Origin: Adiantum capillus-veneris
Lineage: Eukaryota > Streptophyta > Polypodiopsida > Polypodiales > Pteridaceae
Direction of reading: 5' to 3'
Length of the DNA: 60,000 nt
Assembly (NCBI GenBank): GCA_014529385.2
Contig: CM043954.1
Coordinates: 93,825,247-93,885,246 of the forward strand
Part shown: in pieces, positions 1-11,107 of the stretch
Numbering within the stretch: position 1 is the stretch's first letter
Layout: each line of letters opens with the position of its first letter
Notes under the pieces: model-generated
The model's database searches: none
What the model saw: the letters and a program-made list of their open reading frames with translations, nothing else
What the model was told of the DNA's origin: nothing
Program-made: the position numbers and the translations under genes

Positions 1-1495
1 CTTTCCTATGAGAGTTTGATGCATGTGGTTCTACCCAAATGGATATGCCTAGCTGCAAAAGTGCTGATTTAGAGGGGGTGACTGAAAATCTCTTTCTTTG
101 TGAGTATAGCTCTGCTAGTAGCATTGCGGATTGTGAAGTACCTCAGTTAGACGAGGTGGAAGAAGAGGAGTGCATTGACAAAGTAATATGTATGTCTTGT
201 ATATATGGGGTAGCAGATGTGATGCAGATGACTCATGTAATTGTGCCTTATTTAGAGCTAGATGCAGCAAGCTTTCACAATTCCATGGTAGAGGAAGGAA
301 TGACAGATGCAAATTCTCTGCATGAGGATTGGGGTTCTGCGGATGAAGCTATGAATCTTCAAGATTCACAAATCAAAGATAGAGAAGTATTTGGGAATGC
401 TATACAGGTTGAAGTGACATCAGAGGATAGAGTAGAAGAGGAAGAAACCTCTTCGGATATGGTCTGTGATTGGGGTGATATTTCTGATCTGTGTGAAGAT
501 GCAAATAAAGATGCTTGCCATAAAGTGCCTACTATACAAGGTTTTAAGAATTTCGGTTGCCTGCAGGTATGCAAACAATATCTGAGGCATAAAAGGGATT
601 TAGGTCTTGTGTCACAGGGTATAAATTGCAAGTAGGTTTGTGAGCTTCTATTTGCTATGGATAGGAAGGGTATACATGGTGATGCCTTGAAGCAAGAAGA
701 GGATGCTAGCTCTATGCTGACACCAGAGTCATGTAATGAAGAAGGGTTCTCCCTAGATGAGTGGAGACATGATTCAATTGAAGATAATTTAGCGATGGGT
801 CAAAAAGGAAGAAGGGGTGAAGATATTGTATCAGAGACTAACTCCAAGGAGGTTTTTGAGCAGTCGGTTACAAGTGGCTGGGAGCATACCTACCAGGATG
901 ATTTGGAAGGGAATTAGACACCATATTTGAGAGGTATGTAAAGTTTTATGATGTAAAGCTGGAGAGGTATTTGGTAAAAGGTGAGAGAATTGATGAGAGG
1001 TTTACCATGCATATTTTTGAGGTTTCTCTGGATGTTGAGAAAGGCTATCTAGAGGATTCTTTTGAGAATGAAGATGCAGATTCAGACTTCTATGTGAAAG
1101 AGGTAAATATGGATTTAGAGGTTGGTGAGAAGGTTGAAGTGCAGTTTCAAAAATCTTTCAAGTATATTACAGGAAGCCTGGAAGTGTTTTTTGAAGAGGA
1201 GGATGAGGAACTTATGTCTCTACGTCATGAAGATTTTGCGCATAATGGAGATTTGTTACAGATGTTTTGGAGACAGATGTATATAACAATTCCTTCTGAT
1301 CTGAGAGCAATTAAAAGATGCGGAGAATCTCAATGCTTAGTACAATACAAGTTTTTGAGTTACCCATATGATCCTGGAGGAGGTCATGGGATGACAGGGG
1401 ATACAATTGCTTTCACAAGTTACCATGAGGTTGGCACATGCCGGAGGATGTGCAGGTTTAGAGGGGGTGGATGTCGTGCTGTGACACGTACATAG
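1..1495 (+). pseudogene. Acidic C-terminal part of element A ORF, upstream tandem copy
   Basis: This is the 3' portion of the same broken ORF seen complete at 3484-5849. Three open segments (39-635, 657-917, 971-1495) are separated by a TAG at 633-635, a stop near 915 and a frame change near 915-970. They encode Glu/Asp-rich sequence with scattered Cys and end in a Gly-Arg-rich segment after a YDPGGG motif. The copy at 4355-5849 carries the same stop and the same frame change, and differs in only about three bases over 1.5 kb. No enzymatic domain is visible. Confidence 0.7.
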
Positions 1496-2298
1496 TGGGA
1501 ACGCATGCTACAAGAGTTATCTTGTAATTTTTTAGATACATAATTATCTTTCCTATAATGTACATATGCATATTTAAGTATAATAATAAGCCTTCTATCT
1601 CATCTTATTATTTTTCTCAAGGGTAACCTATTCTTACTTTACCATCAGAAAATACTATGGGAAAAGCATCAATAGCTCCGCCTCTTTAACTTGGGGCAAA
1701 AAGCATTGATTCTTTATTTCTACTATCTCATTATCATCTCACACCCTAGCTAGATCCTATATCTAGGGTAAACTCCAATATATATATATATTCTATGTAT
1801 TTTTCATATTTTTCTTATATTTCTTTTTGAATAGCTACTAGGAGGGAATCATATCCTAGTGGGACACTAGGTGGCATGATTTCAAAGATACACTTATTTT
1901 AATGCATTATTGCAAGCATGATTACAAAACTTTGTCAAGGAGACATGTCATGCTTTCATATGGCATGAGGTGTCCTTTGGAATCAAATGAAAGTCTAGGC
2001 TAAGGGGACCACATGAAGACTTTTGCTACCAGAAATGGACCCTATTTTGATGAATTTTTTACACAAGGTTCCAATCCGAATTCGAAAACGAATTTGAAAT
2101 GAAGATCGTAGCTAATGAGCTGAATTTTCTGCCGATATTTTTACTTTTTTATTTGGAGCTACGGTTGAGGAGATATGATCAAAATACTGGACCCCAGTCT
2201 GCCCACATCATGCAGGGACAACTCATTTCCAACTTTTTCAATTCCTATTCACACTGGCTCCTCTCTTCTTGTGTAAACCCTTGGGGGTTCCCTTCACT

Positions 2299-2306
2299 TA
2301 TAAAAG
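2299..2306 (+). promoter_or_regulatory. TATA box of element A LTR, first copy
   Basis: TATAAAAG lies in CTTATAAAAGGGGACC. It is followed 25-40 bases later by a likely start region (CCACTCAAGCATTCAAGCC) and about 200 bp later by AATAAA. This is the U3/R order expected in an LTR. Confidence 0.7.
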
Positions 2307-2512
2307 GGGACCTTTTCTTCCTTGAAAACCACTCAAGCATTCAAGCCATTGATGAGAGGAATTCTTGAGGGAGTGAGTAGTAATGCTTAATTGTACTTAG
2401 CCATTAACATAAGCCCAAGCCTACACTTTCTCCTAGAGGAAGACTAGCCATTCTTGTACGCTATCCTTGGAAGATCAACTCTAATCAAAGAAGGTATTGC
2501 ACTTGGTGTATC

Positions 2513-2518
2513 AATAAA
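2513..2518 (+). other. Polyadenylation signal AATAAA in element A LTR (first copy)
   Basis: AATAAA sits about 210 bp downstream of the TATA box; the same hexamer is at 6867-6872 in the second LTR. It places the R/U5 border shortly after 2518. The leader ORF at 2855 would then be in U5, present at the 5' end of a full-length transcript. Confidence 0.5.
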
Positions 2519-2854
2519 AGTGGAATTATCCACTCTTCTTCTCTCTTCACCAAAAGTGGTGTCGAAGGGTTTGACAAGTAAGATGTGTTTTACATTCATA
2601 TTATGTTGATTTCTTGTTGTTTTCTTTTCATCTCTAATCCAACATATATATATATCTAATCTCATCTCCTTAACCAAACCTATCTCTCTCACTCTTAGTA
2701 ATTCATCCTCTCTACAAATTTTAGGTTCTCTTTTGCTACAGGTACATCTCTCCCCGCAGTATCCTTATTGCCTACGGGCAAGAATAGGGCTTGGGAGGGA
2801 AACTTCTCATCTCTTCACTTCTCTCATATCTACATTTCTCACATACTATCCTAA

Positions 2855-3073
2855 CTGAATAACCCACATAATGATAATTTCTATCGCTTTCACTCTGTAC
2901 GATCTATTAGAATTAACGTATGGATTAGTCGTAAAATACACTTTCAACAACGTATAGTGTTTCTCTTTGGTCCAGAAAGGCTCAATGAAATACTTCTATC
3001 ACCGGATCCCATCATACTACCTCTCATAGACTATAACTTTTCTTTTGACGTAAGCGTAGTTATCTTGCTATGA
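2855..3073 (+). pseudogene. Conserved leader ORF in first LTR, start codon lost (CTG)
   Basis: The frame matches the 72-codon ORF at 7207-7425 residue for residue over most of its length, but the ATG is replaced by CTG. At least one difference between the copies (CGT versus CGA for Arg in QQRI) is synonymous. The frame stays open to TGA at 3071-3073. The first copy therefore may not make the peptide unless CTG is used, while the second has an ATG. Confidence 0.6.
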
Positions 3074-3440
3074 ACAAGGGGATTTGTACACACAATTAAT
3101 CCCCATCACTAAACAAAACATATATATTTGGTTAGCCAAGATTGAATGCCATTAACTCATCTATTAACCCTTTCATACTACCCATGATACGATATGACCG
3201 TAGCCTTGATGTTTTCATCTTTGTGTTATTTTGACATTTTCTTTTGTGTTCTTTCTTTGTGTGTGTGAGTGCAAGAGAGAAAGAGTGGGGCTTCTTTGAT
3301 TTCACTTCTTTCCAAACCCTAGTCTTCATGGCATCTATGGTTTAACCCCTTCATATAGTTTTTTGGAGTTCTTTCACAAACTCTCACAGCCATAAGCCCG
3401 GTGCTTTCCTGGCAAGACCGCAAATTTCTCGACATATTTT

Positions 3441-3459
3441 TGGTGAACCCGACGCGAAC
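3441..3459 (+). other. Primer binding site of element A
   Basis: TGGTGAACCCGACGCGAAC begins six bases after the LTR end. A TGG start just inside the 5' LTR is the expected complement of a tRNA CCA end. I cannot name the tRNA. It differs from the primer sites of elements C and E. Confidence 0.6.
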
Positions 3460-3483
3460 AAGCCGGGGTGAGAGTACATAAAG

Positions 3484-5849
3484 ATGGTTAGCAAAGTGGA
3501 GCAGCTATATGCTGAAATGAAAGAGCTTGAAGACAGATGCAAATGGCTCGAAGAAGAAGACCGGATTCAAAAAGCGATTGAAAGCGCTATGCAATCCGTA
3601 TATAATGAGCTTAATATATTCGAAGGCTATGATCCATAAGGATATCTTGAGTGCTATGTGATAGAGATGAGGCTTCAAGCAATTCCAGAAGCTCGGATGA
3701 TTGCAGCATTTGTTGAACTTGTGAGTGATGATTTCAAGCACCAAGTTCAAGACTATGCAAGTGTATATGCAAGCAACTGGGGTGAGTTTTCTACAGCTAT
3801 AACACAGGTATGCTTGGAACATCAAGACCAAGAGATGGAGCAGAGTGGAAGTGGATGTGACCAGCTAGAGTTGGTGTCTCCTGTAAGCCATGCAAGTGTC
3901 AACACATCCATACAGGCCAATTTAGAAGCAGTAATAGATGCATATCTTTTGCAACATGCAAATTTATTGTATGCCGATGAAGCAGACATAGTGCAAGGTA
4001 TTTATGCACGTTTGGGTCTTGTAACCTTCGTATCTCAAGATAATTACTCTCATGATGCTATCCAAGAGCCTGAAACGGCTCAAAGAGACTTAGAGGATGA
4101 TGCAAACTCGTGGGCTATGATAGATGATTTGGATGCTCCTTTTGATTCGTTTGAAGATGCACATGAGTGTATATACAAGGATGAGGATGCTATGGTTTTG
4201 ACAGAGGATGTGAAGGGAAAACAGGTGGAACACAGCTATATTAGTGATGTGCTACAATCTACTTTTGAGCAGATCCGGGAACTTTTACCAAGTTTAGAAG
4301 AGCCGGATGCCTATACTGAAGACATATACCAGGATGAAGAATCCATTATCAATGCTTTCCTATGAGAGTTTGATGCATGTGGTTCTACCCAAATGGATAT
4401 GCCTAGCTGCAAAAGTGCTGATTTAGAGGGGGTGACTGAAAATCTCTTTCTTTGTGAGTATAGCTCTGCTAGTAGCATTGCGGATTGTGAAGTACCTCAG
4501 TTAGACGAGGTGGAAGAAGAGGAGTGCATTGACAAAGTAATATGTATGTCTTGTATATATGGGGTAGCAGATGTGATGCAGATGACTCATGAAATTGTGC
4601 CTTATTTAGAGCTAGATGCAGCAAGCTTTCACAATTCCATGGTAGAGGAAGGAATGACAGATGCAAATTCTCTGCATGAGGATTGGGGTTCTGCGGATGA
4701 AGCTATGAATCTTCAAGATTCACAAATCAAAGATAGAGAAGTATTTGGGAATGCTATACAGGTTGAAGTGACATCAGAGGATAGAGTAGAAGAGGAAGAA
4801 ACCTCTTCGGATATGGTCTGTGATTGGGGTGATATTTCTGATCTGTGTGAAGATGCAAATAAAGATGCTTGCCATAAAGTGCCTACTATACAAGGTTTTA
4901 AGAATTTCGGTTGCCTGCAGGTATGCAAACAATATCTGAGGCATAAAAGGGATTTAGGTCTTGTGTCACAGGGTATAAATTGCAAGTAGGTTTGTGAGCA
5001 TCTATTTGCTATGGATAGGAAGGGTATACATGGTGATGCCTTGAAGCAAGAAGAGGATGCTAGCTCTATGCTGACACCAGAGTCATGTAATGAAGAAGGG
5101 TTCTCCCTAGATGAGTGGAGACATGATTCAATTGAAGATAATTTAGCGATGGGTCAAAAAGGAAGAAGGGGTGAAGATATTGTATCAGAGACTAACTCCA
5201 AGGAGGTTTTTGAGCAGTCGGTTACAAGTGGCTGGGAGCATACCTACCAGGATGATTTGGAAGGGAATTAGACACCATATTTGAGAGGTATGTAAAGTTT
5301 TATGATGTAAAGCTGGAGAGGTATTTGGTAAAAGGTGAGAGAATTGATGAGAGGTTTACCATGCATATTTTTGAGGTTTCTCTGGATGTTGAGAAAGGCT
5401 ATCTAGAGGATTCTTTTGAGAATGAAGATGCAGATTCAGACTTCTATGTGAAAGAGGTAAATATGGATTTAGAGGTTGGTGAGAAGGTTGAAGTGCAGTT
5501 TCAAAAATCTTTCAAGTATATTACAGGAAGCCTGGAAGTGTTTTTTGAAGAGGAGGATGAGGAACTTATGTCTCTACGTCATGAAGATTTTGCGCATAAT
5601 GGAGATTTGTTACAGATGTTTTGGAGACAGATGTATATAACAATTCCTTCTGATCTGAGAGCAATTAAAAGATGCGGAGAATCTCAATGCTTAGTACAAT
5701 ACAAGTTTTTGAGTTACCCATATGATCCTGGAGGAGGTCATGGGATGACAGGGGATACAATTGATTTCACAAGTTACCATGAGGTTGGCACATGCCGGAG
5801 GATGTGCAGGTTTAGAGGGGGTGGATGTCGTGCTGTGACACGTACATAG
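3484..5849 (+). pseudogene. Gag-like/acidic fusion ORF of element A (broken)
   Basis: It starts at ATG 3484 with a charged, coiled-coil-like segment (VEQLYAEMKELEDRCKWLEE) and continues in frame through a gag-like stretch (LECYVIEMRLQAI; NWGEFSTAI) to about residue 120. A long Glu/Asp-rich region with scattered Cys follows. The frame is interrupted by TAA at 3637, TGA at 4363 and TAG at 4987. A frame change near 5270-5325 then leads into the last segment, which ends after a YDPGGG motif at the polypurine tract. No zinc knuckle, protease, reverse transcriptase or integrase is seen. The acidic part sits where pol would be. I infer a nonautonomous element that keeps a gag start; the acidic region's role is unknown. 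Confidence 0.6.
5814..5825 (+). other. Polypurine tract of element A
   Basis: AGAGGGGGTGGA immediately precedes the LTR start TGTCG at 5826. The same tract is at 1460-1471 before the first LTR. It overlaps the last codons of the acidic ORF. Confidence 0.75.
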
Positions 5850-6652
5850 TGGGAACGCATGCTACAAGAGTTATCTTGTAATTTTTTAGATACATAATTA
5901 TCTTTCCTATAATGTACATATGCATATTTAAGTATAATAATAAGCCTTCTATCTCATCTTATTATTTTTCTCAAGGGTAACCTATTCTTACTTTACCATC
6001 AGAAAATACTATGGGAAAAGCATCAATAGCTCCGCCTCTTTAACTTGGGGCAAAAAGCATTGATTCTTTATTTCTACTATCTCATTATCATATCACACCC
6101 TAGCTAGATCCTATATCTAGGGTAAACTCCAATATATATATATATTCTATGTATTTTTCATATTTTTCTTATATTTCTTTTTGAATAGCTACTAGGAGGG
6201 AATCATATCCTAGTGGGACACTAGGTGGCATGATTTCAAAGATACACTTATTTTAATGCATTATTGCAAGCATGATTACAAAACTTTGTCAAGGAGCAAT
6301 GTCATGCTTTCATATGGCATGAGGTGTCCTTTGGAATCAAATGAAAGTCTAGGCTAAGGGGACCACATGAAGACTTTTGCTACCAGAAATGGACCCTATT
6401 TTGATGAATTTTTTATACAAGGTTCCAATCCGAATTGGAAAACAATTTTCAAATGAAAATCGTAGCTAATGAGCTGAATTTTCTGCCCATATTTTTACTT
6501 TTTTATTTGGAGCTACGGTTGAGGAGATATGATCAAAATACTGGACCCCAGTCTGCCCACATCATGCAGGGACAGCTTATTTCCAACTTTTCCAATTCCT
6601 ATTCACACTGGCTCCTCTCTTCTTGTGTAAACCCTTGGGGGTTACCTTCACC

Positions 6653-6660
6653 TATAAAAG
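6653..6660 (+). promoter_or_regulatory. TATA box of element A LTR, second copy
   Basis: TATAAAAG lies at the position equivalent to 2299-2306, followed by the same AT-poor start region and AATAAA. Conservation in both LTRs supports a promoter. Confidence 0.7.
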
Positions 6661-7206
6661 GGGACCTTTTCTTCCTTGAAAACCACTCAAGCATTCAAGC
6701 CATTGATGAGAGGAATTCTTGAGGGAGTGAGTAGTAATGCCTAATTGTACTTAGCCATTAACATAAGCCCAAGCCTACACTTGCTCCTAGAGGAAGACTA
6801 GCCATTCTTTTACGCTATCCTTGGAAGATCAACTCTAATCAAAGAAGGTCTTGCACTTGGTGTATCAATAAAAGTGGAATTATCTACTCTTCTTCTCTCT
6901 CCATCAAAACTGGTGTCGAAGGGTTTGATAAGTAAGATGTGTTTTACATTCATATTTTTTTGATTTCTTGTTGTTTTCTTTTCATCTCTAATCCAACATA
7001 TATATATCTAATCTCATCTCCTTAACCAAACCTATCTCTCTCACTCTTAGTAATTCATCCTCTCTACAAATTTTAGGTTCTCTTTTGCTACAGGTACATC
7101 TCTCCCCGCTGTATCCTTATTCCCTACGGGCAAGAATAGGGATTGGGAGGGAAACTTCTCATCTCTTCACTTCTCTCATATCTACATTTCTCACATACTA
7201 TCCTAG

Positions 7207-7425
7207 ATGAATAACCCACATGATGATAATTTCTATCGCTTTCACTCTGTACGATCTATTAGAATTAACGTATGGATTAGTCGTAAAATACACTTTCAAC
7301 AACGAATAGTGTTTCTCTTTGGTCCAGAAAGGCTCAATGAAATACTTCTATCACCGGATCCCATCATACTACCTCTCATAGACTATAACTTTTCTTTTGA
7401 CGTAAGCGTAGTTATCTTGCTATGA
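7207..7425 (+). CDS. Conserved leader small protein, element A (72 aa)
   Basis: ATG at 7207, TGA at 7423-7425. The product has a short Asn/Asp-rich start (MNNPHDDNF), then VRSIRIN, RKIHFQQRI, FGPERLNEIL, and ends with Tyr, SFDV and a hydrophobic tail. Homologous ORFs of matching length lie before gag in elements C1 (17548-17766), C2 (50275-50493) and E (44355-44582). Codon comparison shows many synonymous third-position differences with the same residue (Gln-Gln-Arg-Ile, Phe-Gly, Arg-Leu, Glu-Ile-Leu), which points to selection on protein. Here it lies inside the LTR, downstream of the TATA box and AATAAA, so it would be in the 5' leader of the genomic transcript. There is no signal peptide and no recognised domain. 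Function unknown. Confidence 0.65.
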   Translation: MNNPHDDNFYRFHSVRSIRINVWISRKIHFQQRIVFLFGPERLNEILLSPDPIILPLIDYNFSFDVSVVILL

Positions 7426-7786
7426 ACAAGGGGATTTGTACACACAATTAATCCCCATCATTAAACAAAACATATATATTTGGTTAGCCAAGATTGAATG
7501 CCATTAACTCATCTATTAACCCTTTCATACTACCCATGATACGATATGACCGTAGCCTTGATGTTTTCATCTTTGTGTTATTTTGACATTTTCTTTTGTG
7601 TTCTTTCTTTGTGTGTGTGAGTGCAAGAGAGAAAGAGTGGGGCTTCTTTGATTGCACTTCTTTCCAAACCCTAGTCTTCATGGCATCTATGGTTTAACCC
7701 CTTCATATAGTTTTTTGGAGTTCTCTCACAAACTCTCACAGCCATAAGCCCGGTGCTTTCCTGGCAAGACCGCAAATTTCTCTACA

Positions 7787-10700
7787 ACGGATTCTTTTTT
7801 TGATCTTCACTTTTCCACGAAGATGCTCAAATCTTGAGAGAAATTGTTATGGTGTCTTTATAGCTTCATATCTCTCACTCTTGTGCCAATTTTCCATTCA
7901 AATCATATGTAGAGGTGCACCACCTTTTTAACAATATGACATAGAGCATGTAGTGTACAAATGTGCACACTGACTAATGGAATCTTAAAAAAATGGTTAT
8001 GACAATTAGGAGCCCTCCTCCACCATCTAAAATTGAACTTTTGTTGGTTCCATACAACAAAGGCAAGGGGATTTTGAATTTGCACCCTTGCTACAACTGT
8101 AGAGACATATAAGTGTTTTCACATGGTGGCAATGAACCTTGAATTCAACGTTTCCAAGCTTCAAAGTTTGTATGTGATTCACCAATTGATAAACAAGGGT
8201 TGGAATTGATGTTTGGTGGAAGATCCAGAAAAGTGTCGTGATCCTCGTGGTCAAACTCTATGAATACAAAATTTCAAGTAAAGGTTGTGACACAAAAAAT
8301 TTAATTGAAGCAAACTCTTCTCAGCTAGAATGCATGAAGCCACTAGCCATTGAAGTATTTGCCATATCTAATCTTTGTATTTTGCAATGCTATGTTCATT
8401 AGTGTCACCATCACCTGCTCAAACTTGGTGTCCTTCAATAGCTCACATTTATCCATTTTCAGAACAAAATGTAGAGTATCATCACACTCTTCAACACTAA
8501 TATCATAAAACTCAACAATTCTTTGTTGCAACAACTCAAAATCAATAAAGATATTATGGAAGTCGTTATAAACTATTAATTGTGCCTTGGCTCCTTGCCC
8601 TTTAAAGTAAAAAAGTTGATTGAGAAATACATACATGTGCCCCAACTATACACAAAGTTATTATCCTCACTCTAGTGCTCTTATTCACCCTTGATGACTT
8701 CTTGGAATTGGTTCATGGAGATATTGTTCCAAGTAACAAAGAGCAAAATGGCTCATACACTTGGTAGGTAATATAAGAGTAAATGCAACCATCTTTCCAA
8801 CACCCCAAACCTCATAGACTTAGTTGCCCAATGTTTTGCCTACCAAAAGGGCTAAAGCCTTAAAGGAAACTAGCCTTTTTGCTAATGAAAAATAAGACTT
8901 TTATTTTGTCCACTATGAAGTAACTGATCATTTTTTTCTTTTGAACCATATATGAAGTGCTTACTTGCTATGATGATTGCTATGGTTTGTGTTAGCGGAT
9001 CGCCGCAACGGTCGTCTGCAACATAGCTTTTTGGTACTAACATAATATCAATACTCAAGGAAGTTACTCAGATGGGGCATGGAGACTCTTTGAGATCGTC
9101 AATCTCAAGAAGTGAACCTTAACAAGAAAACATGACAACTCTACAAGCAAGCCAACACTCAAAAATTAGGGAAATCTGTCTATTTCCTTTCTCATAGCTC
9201 TAGGTCATCACACCATTTCGGCACTCAAATGGACTCAAAATGCAACCAAACTTTAGGAGAAGGTCTAGGACACCTAGGGGCATTATCCTACCAAGTCTGG
9301 TTGCAATTTGACAAGGTACCAGAATCACGATCCATCATAAAAAAAGGTCCTGAAAACTACAACAGATTAGTCCAGAAAGGTCGCCCTATGGTCTAAGAAC
9401 ACTCTCCTATGGTTAGAACGACTAAAAATAATAATTTAAGCACTCAAAATCTGCAATTAAGGCTCAAAGATCCGTAGTCACGAACCACAACAAAACTGAC
9501 AATGCTTATAGTTAATTAAAAGAGAAAAGAGAGAGGAACACAATGCAAGTTTCAATACTAAAAATGGATTACCCAATCTTTAGTTGCGATGATTACAAGT
9601 TGGAGCAGCTCGTAGCTTGAGCGTATGTACAACATAGCTCTTTTCTTCTTCTAAAAATAAGCCTCCTTTCTCATTAAGGTTATTGACCTTTATACCTAGG
9701 GCATTCTAAATGGCTAGTGGCTGACTCACATGGACCTTTACAAATATCATTACAACATTACAATCCAGGGGATTGATCCACTACTCTGTAATCAGGATTG
9801 GAGTATTACTACACTAGCTTGGAAAACTAATAAACTACAAATGTGGTGTTCGGGTACGTGGGCGTTCGTTTAATGTGTCCTCAAACATTTGCCCCTTCCT
9901 AATTCGTGTGGTCCCTTGACACGACCTTGTGCAGTCTTGTCATAGGGTTGTCTTCAGCTTTGTCTTGAAGGTTGGTCTTCAGCTTGGGAAGTGCTTTGTC
10001 ATTGATGACGCTCCTCCCTTCCTTGAGTGATTCATATCTTCCATGTTGTTGATACATGACTTGATCTTTAATTTTCAAGGAAAATTTTCTTTTGGTTGTG
10101 CATTTGCCTCTTTGTTGCCAATCTTAGCCACCATAAAGATGGATGTTGATGTATCTGAGCTTGTAGAATAGATCCTCTTTGTGGCATGGTCTTCATGATG
10201 TATTTGCTTTCAATGTCCATTGTAATTTGAGTTGTCTACAATAGGTCACCAATGTTGGAGCACTGCGTGAGCTACTTTTGATTGTTGTTGATCACTCGCT
10301 CGGGGAATTTGTCGTTGTAGGCCATTCTTTGACTTGCCATTTTTTTATGGAGCTTTGTTATCGTCCTTGAAGATAAAAGATTCTCTTGATACGCATTTGG
10401 GAGTTTTTGCTCCAAGTCATTTCGATTGATTTGGGTAGCCATTTCCTTATTGTTGATGTAGAAGACAAATATATAAGAAGTTGATGATGAGGGTTTCTAG
10501 ATTAGGGTGTTAAAACATGGATGACCAAAGGGAAAAGACCTAGTGGGAAAAAAGTGCCTTTGGTATACGCTCTTATTGGAGTTGAGCATTTGGACTTGAA
10601 GTACTTGTCATGCAAGGTGAGTGCTTGGGAGAAACAAAGGAAATAGTAACTAATGCAAGTGTCAATTATATGACACTCTATATGCACATGAGAGATTTAT

Positions 10701-11107
10701 CAAACAAAAGCATGTAGTCTAAGAGATGGAGTTGATGGGTGCTTCAAGGAACAAATGTAGCACATGTGACATCAAAGGATGTTTCAATAGCTTCCATGTT
10801 TCCAAGAAGGGTTTTTGATGTAGAAGCTTGTCTACTCATACCTCACTATGTTGAGTGTGTGAGTGTTTTCTCCTTTACTTACCACTATACAATGACATTG
10901 ACTCTTATGCTCACCTATATCTGCATGAGCGACACAATATAATTATGCTCAACTCTTCCAGCTTGAGCAGTACGTAGAATAACTTGAGCAGTACCTAGAA
11001 TAACTAAGACGCTTAGACTACAACAAATATTACATGAAGGTTTGGGATTAACACCTCGCTCACTTAGCGGATTAGCTGCCCGACTCTGGATTTTATGCCA
11101 TGTATTT
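7787..11107. other. Gene-poor AT-rich stretch between elements A and B
   Basis: Apart from one orphan frame (8343-8636), no convincing coding region is seen. The stretch holds scattered short frames, several A- and T-rich runs and no long tandem repeat. A TGTTAGCGG near 8993 and CCGCTAAGTGAGCGAGG near 11050-11080 could be edges of an old LTR of element B. I could not match the two ends and make no firm call. Confidence 0.35.
8343..8636 (-). CDS. Orphan ORF, unidentified (about 97 aa)
   Basis: Minus-strand frame from ATG at 8636 to the stop at 8343. The composition is protein-like and not low-complexity: FYFKGQGAKAQL, then FELLQQRIVEFYDISVEECD, then a Lys/Leu/Met-rich end. I do not recognise it. 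It has no visible promoter, no zinc or membrane motif, and sits in otherwise noncoding decayed sequence. It could be an exon fragment of a host gene or of an old transposon. Confidence 0.25.
   Translation of the reverse strand: MYVFLNQLFYFKGQGAKAQLIVYNDFHNIFIDFELLQQRIVEFYDISVEECDDTLHFVLKMDKCELLKDTKFEQVMVTLMNIALQNTKIRYGKYFNG

Larger units (their letters stand above)
1472..3434 (+). repeat. LTR of element A, first copy
   Basis: The 1963-bp LTR starts TGTCGTGCTG directly after the purine tract AGAGGGGGTGGA and ends TTTCTCGACA just before the primer site. It contains a TATA box (2299), an AATAAA signal (2513) and, downstream in the U5 part, a start-less copy of the conserved leader ORF (2855-3073). 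Divergence from the second LTR is uneven: about 4% by eye between roughly 2040 and 2680, and much lower on either side. Confidence 0.88.
1..7786 (+). mobile_element. Element A: tandem nonautonomous LTR retrotransposon (internal-LTR-internal-LTR)
   Basis: Bases 1-3434 and 4355-7786 are near-identical direct copies, so the window enters an array in its upstream internal region and then runs LTR (1472-3434), complete internal region (3435-5825) and LTR (5826-7786). LTR ends are TGTCG...CGACA in the first copy and TGTCG...CTACA in the second. A primer site follows the first LTR and a polypurine tract precedes each LTR. The 2.4-kb internal region has a gag-like start and a long acidic coding tract but no reverse transcriptase or integrase. 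It is therefore nonautonomous. The extra internal copy upstream suggests LTR-LTR unequal recombination. The outer left LTR and its target duplication lie outside the window. Confidence 0.85.
5826..7786 (+). repeat. LTR of element A, second copy
   Basis: The 1961-bp LTR begins TGTCGTGCTG and ends TTCTCTACA. It is followed by ACGGATTC, where similarity to the first copy stops. It carries the TATA box at 6653, AATAAA at 6867 and an intact leader ORF at 7207-7425. Confidence 0.88.
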
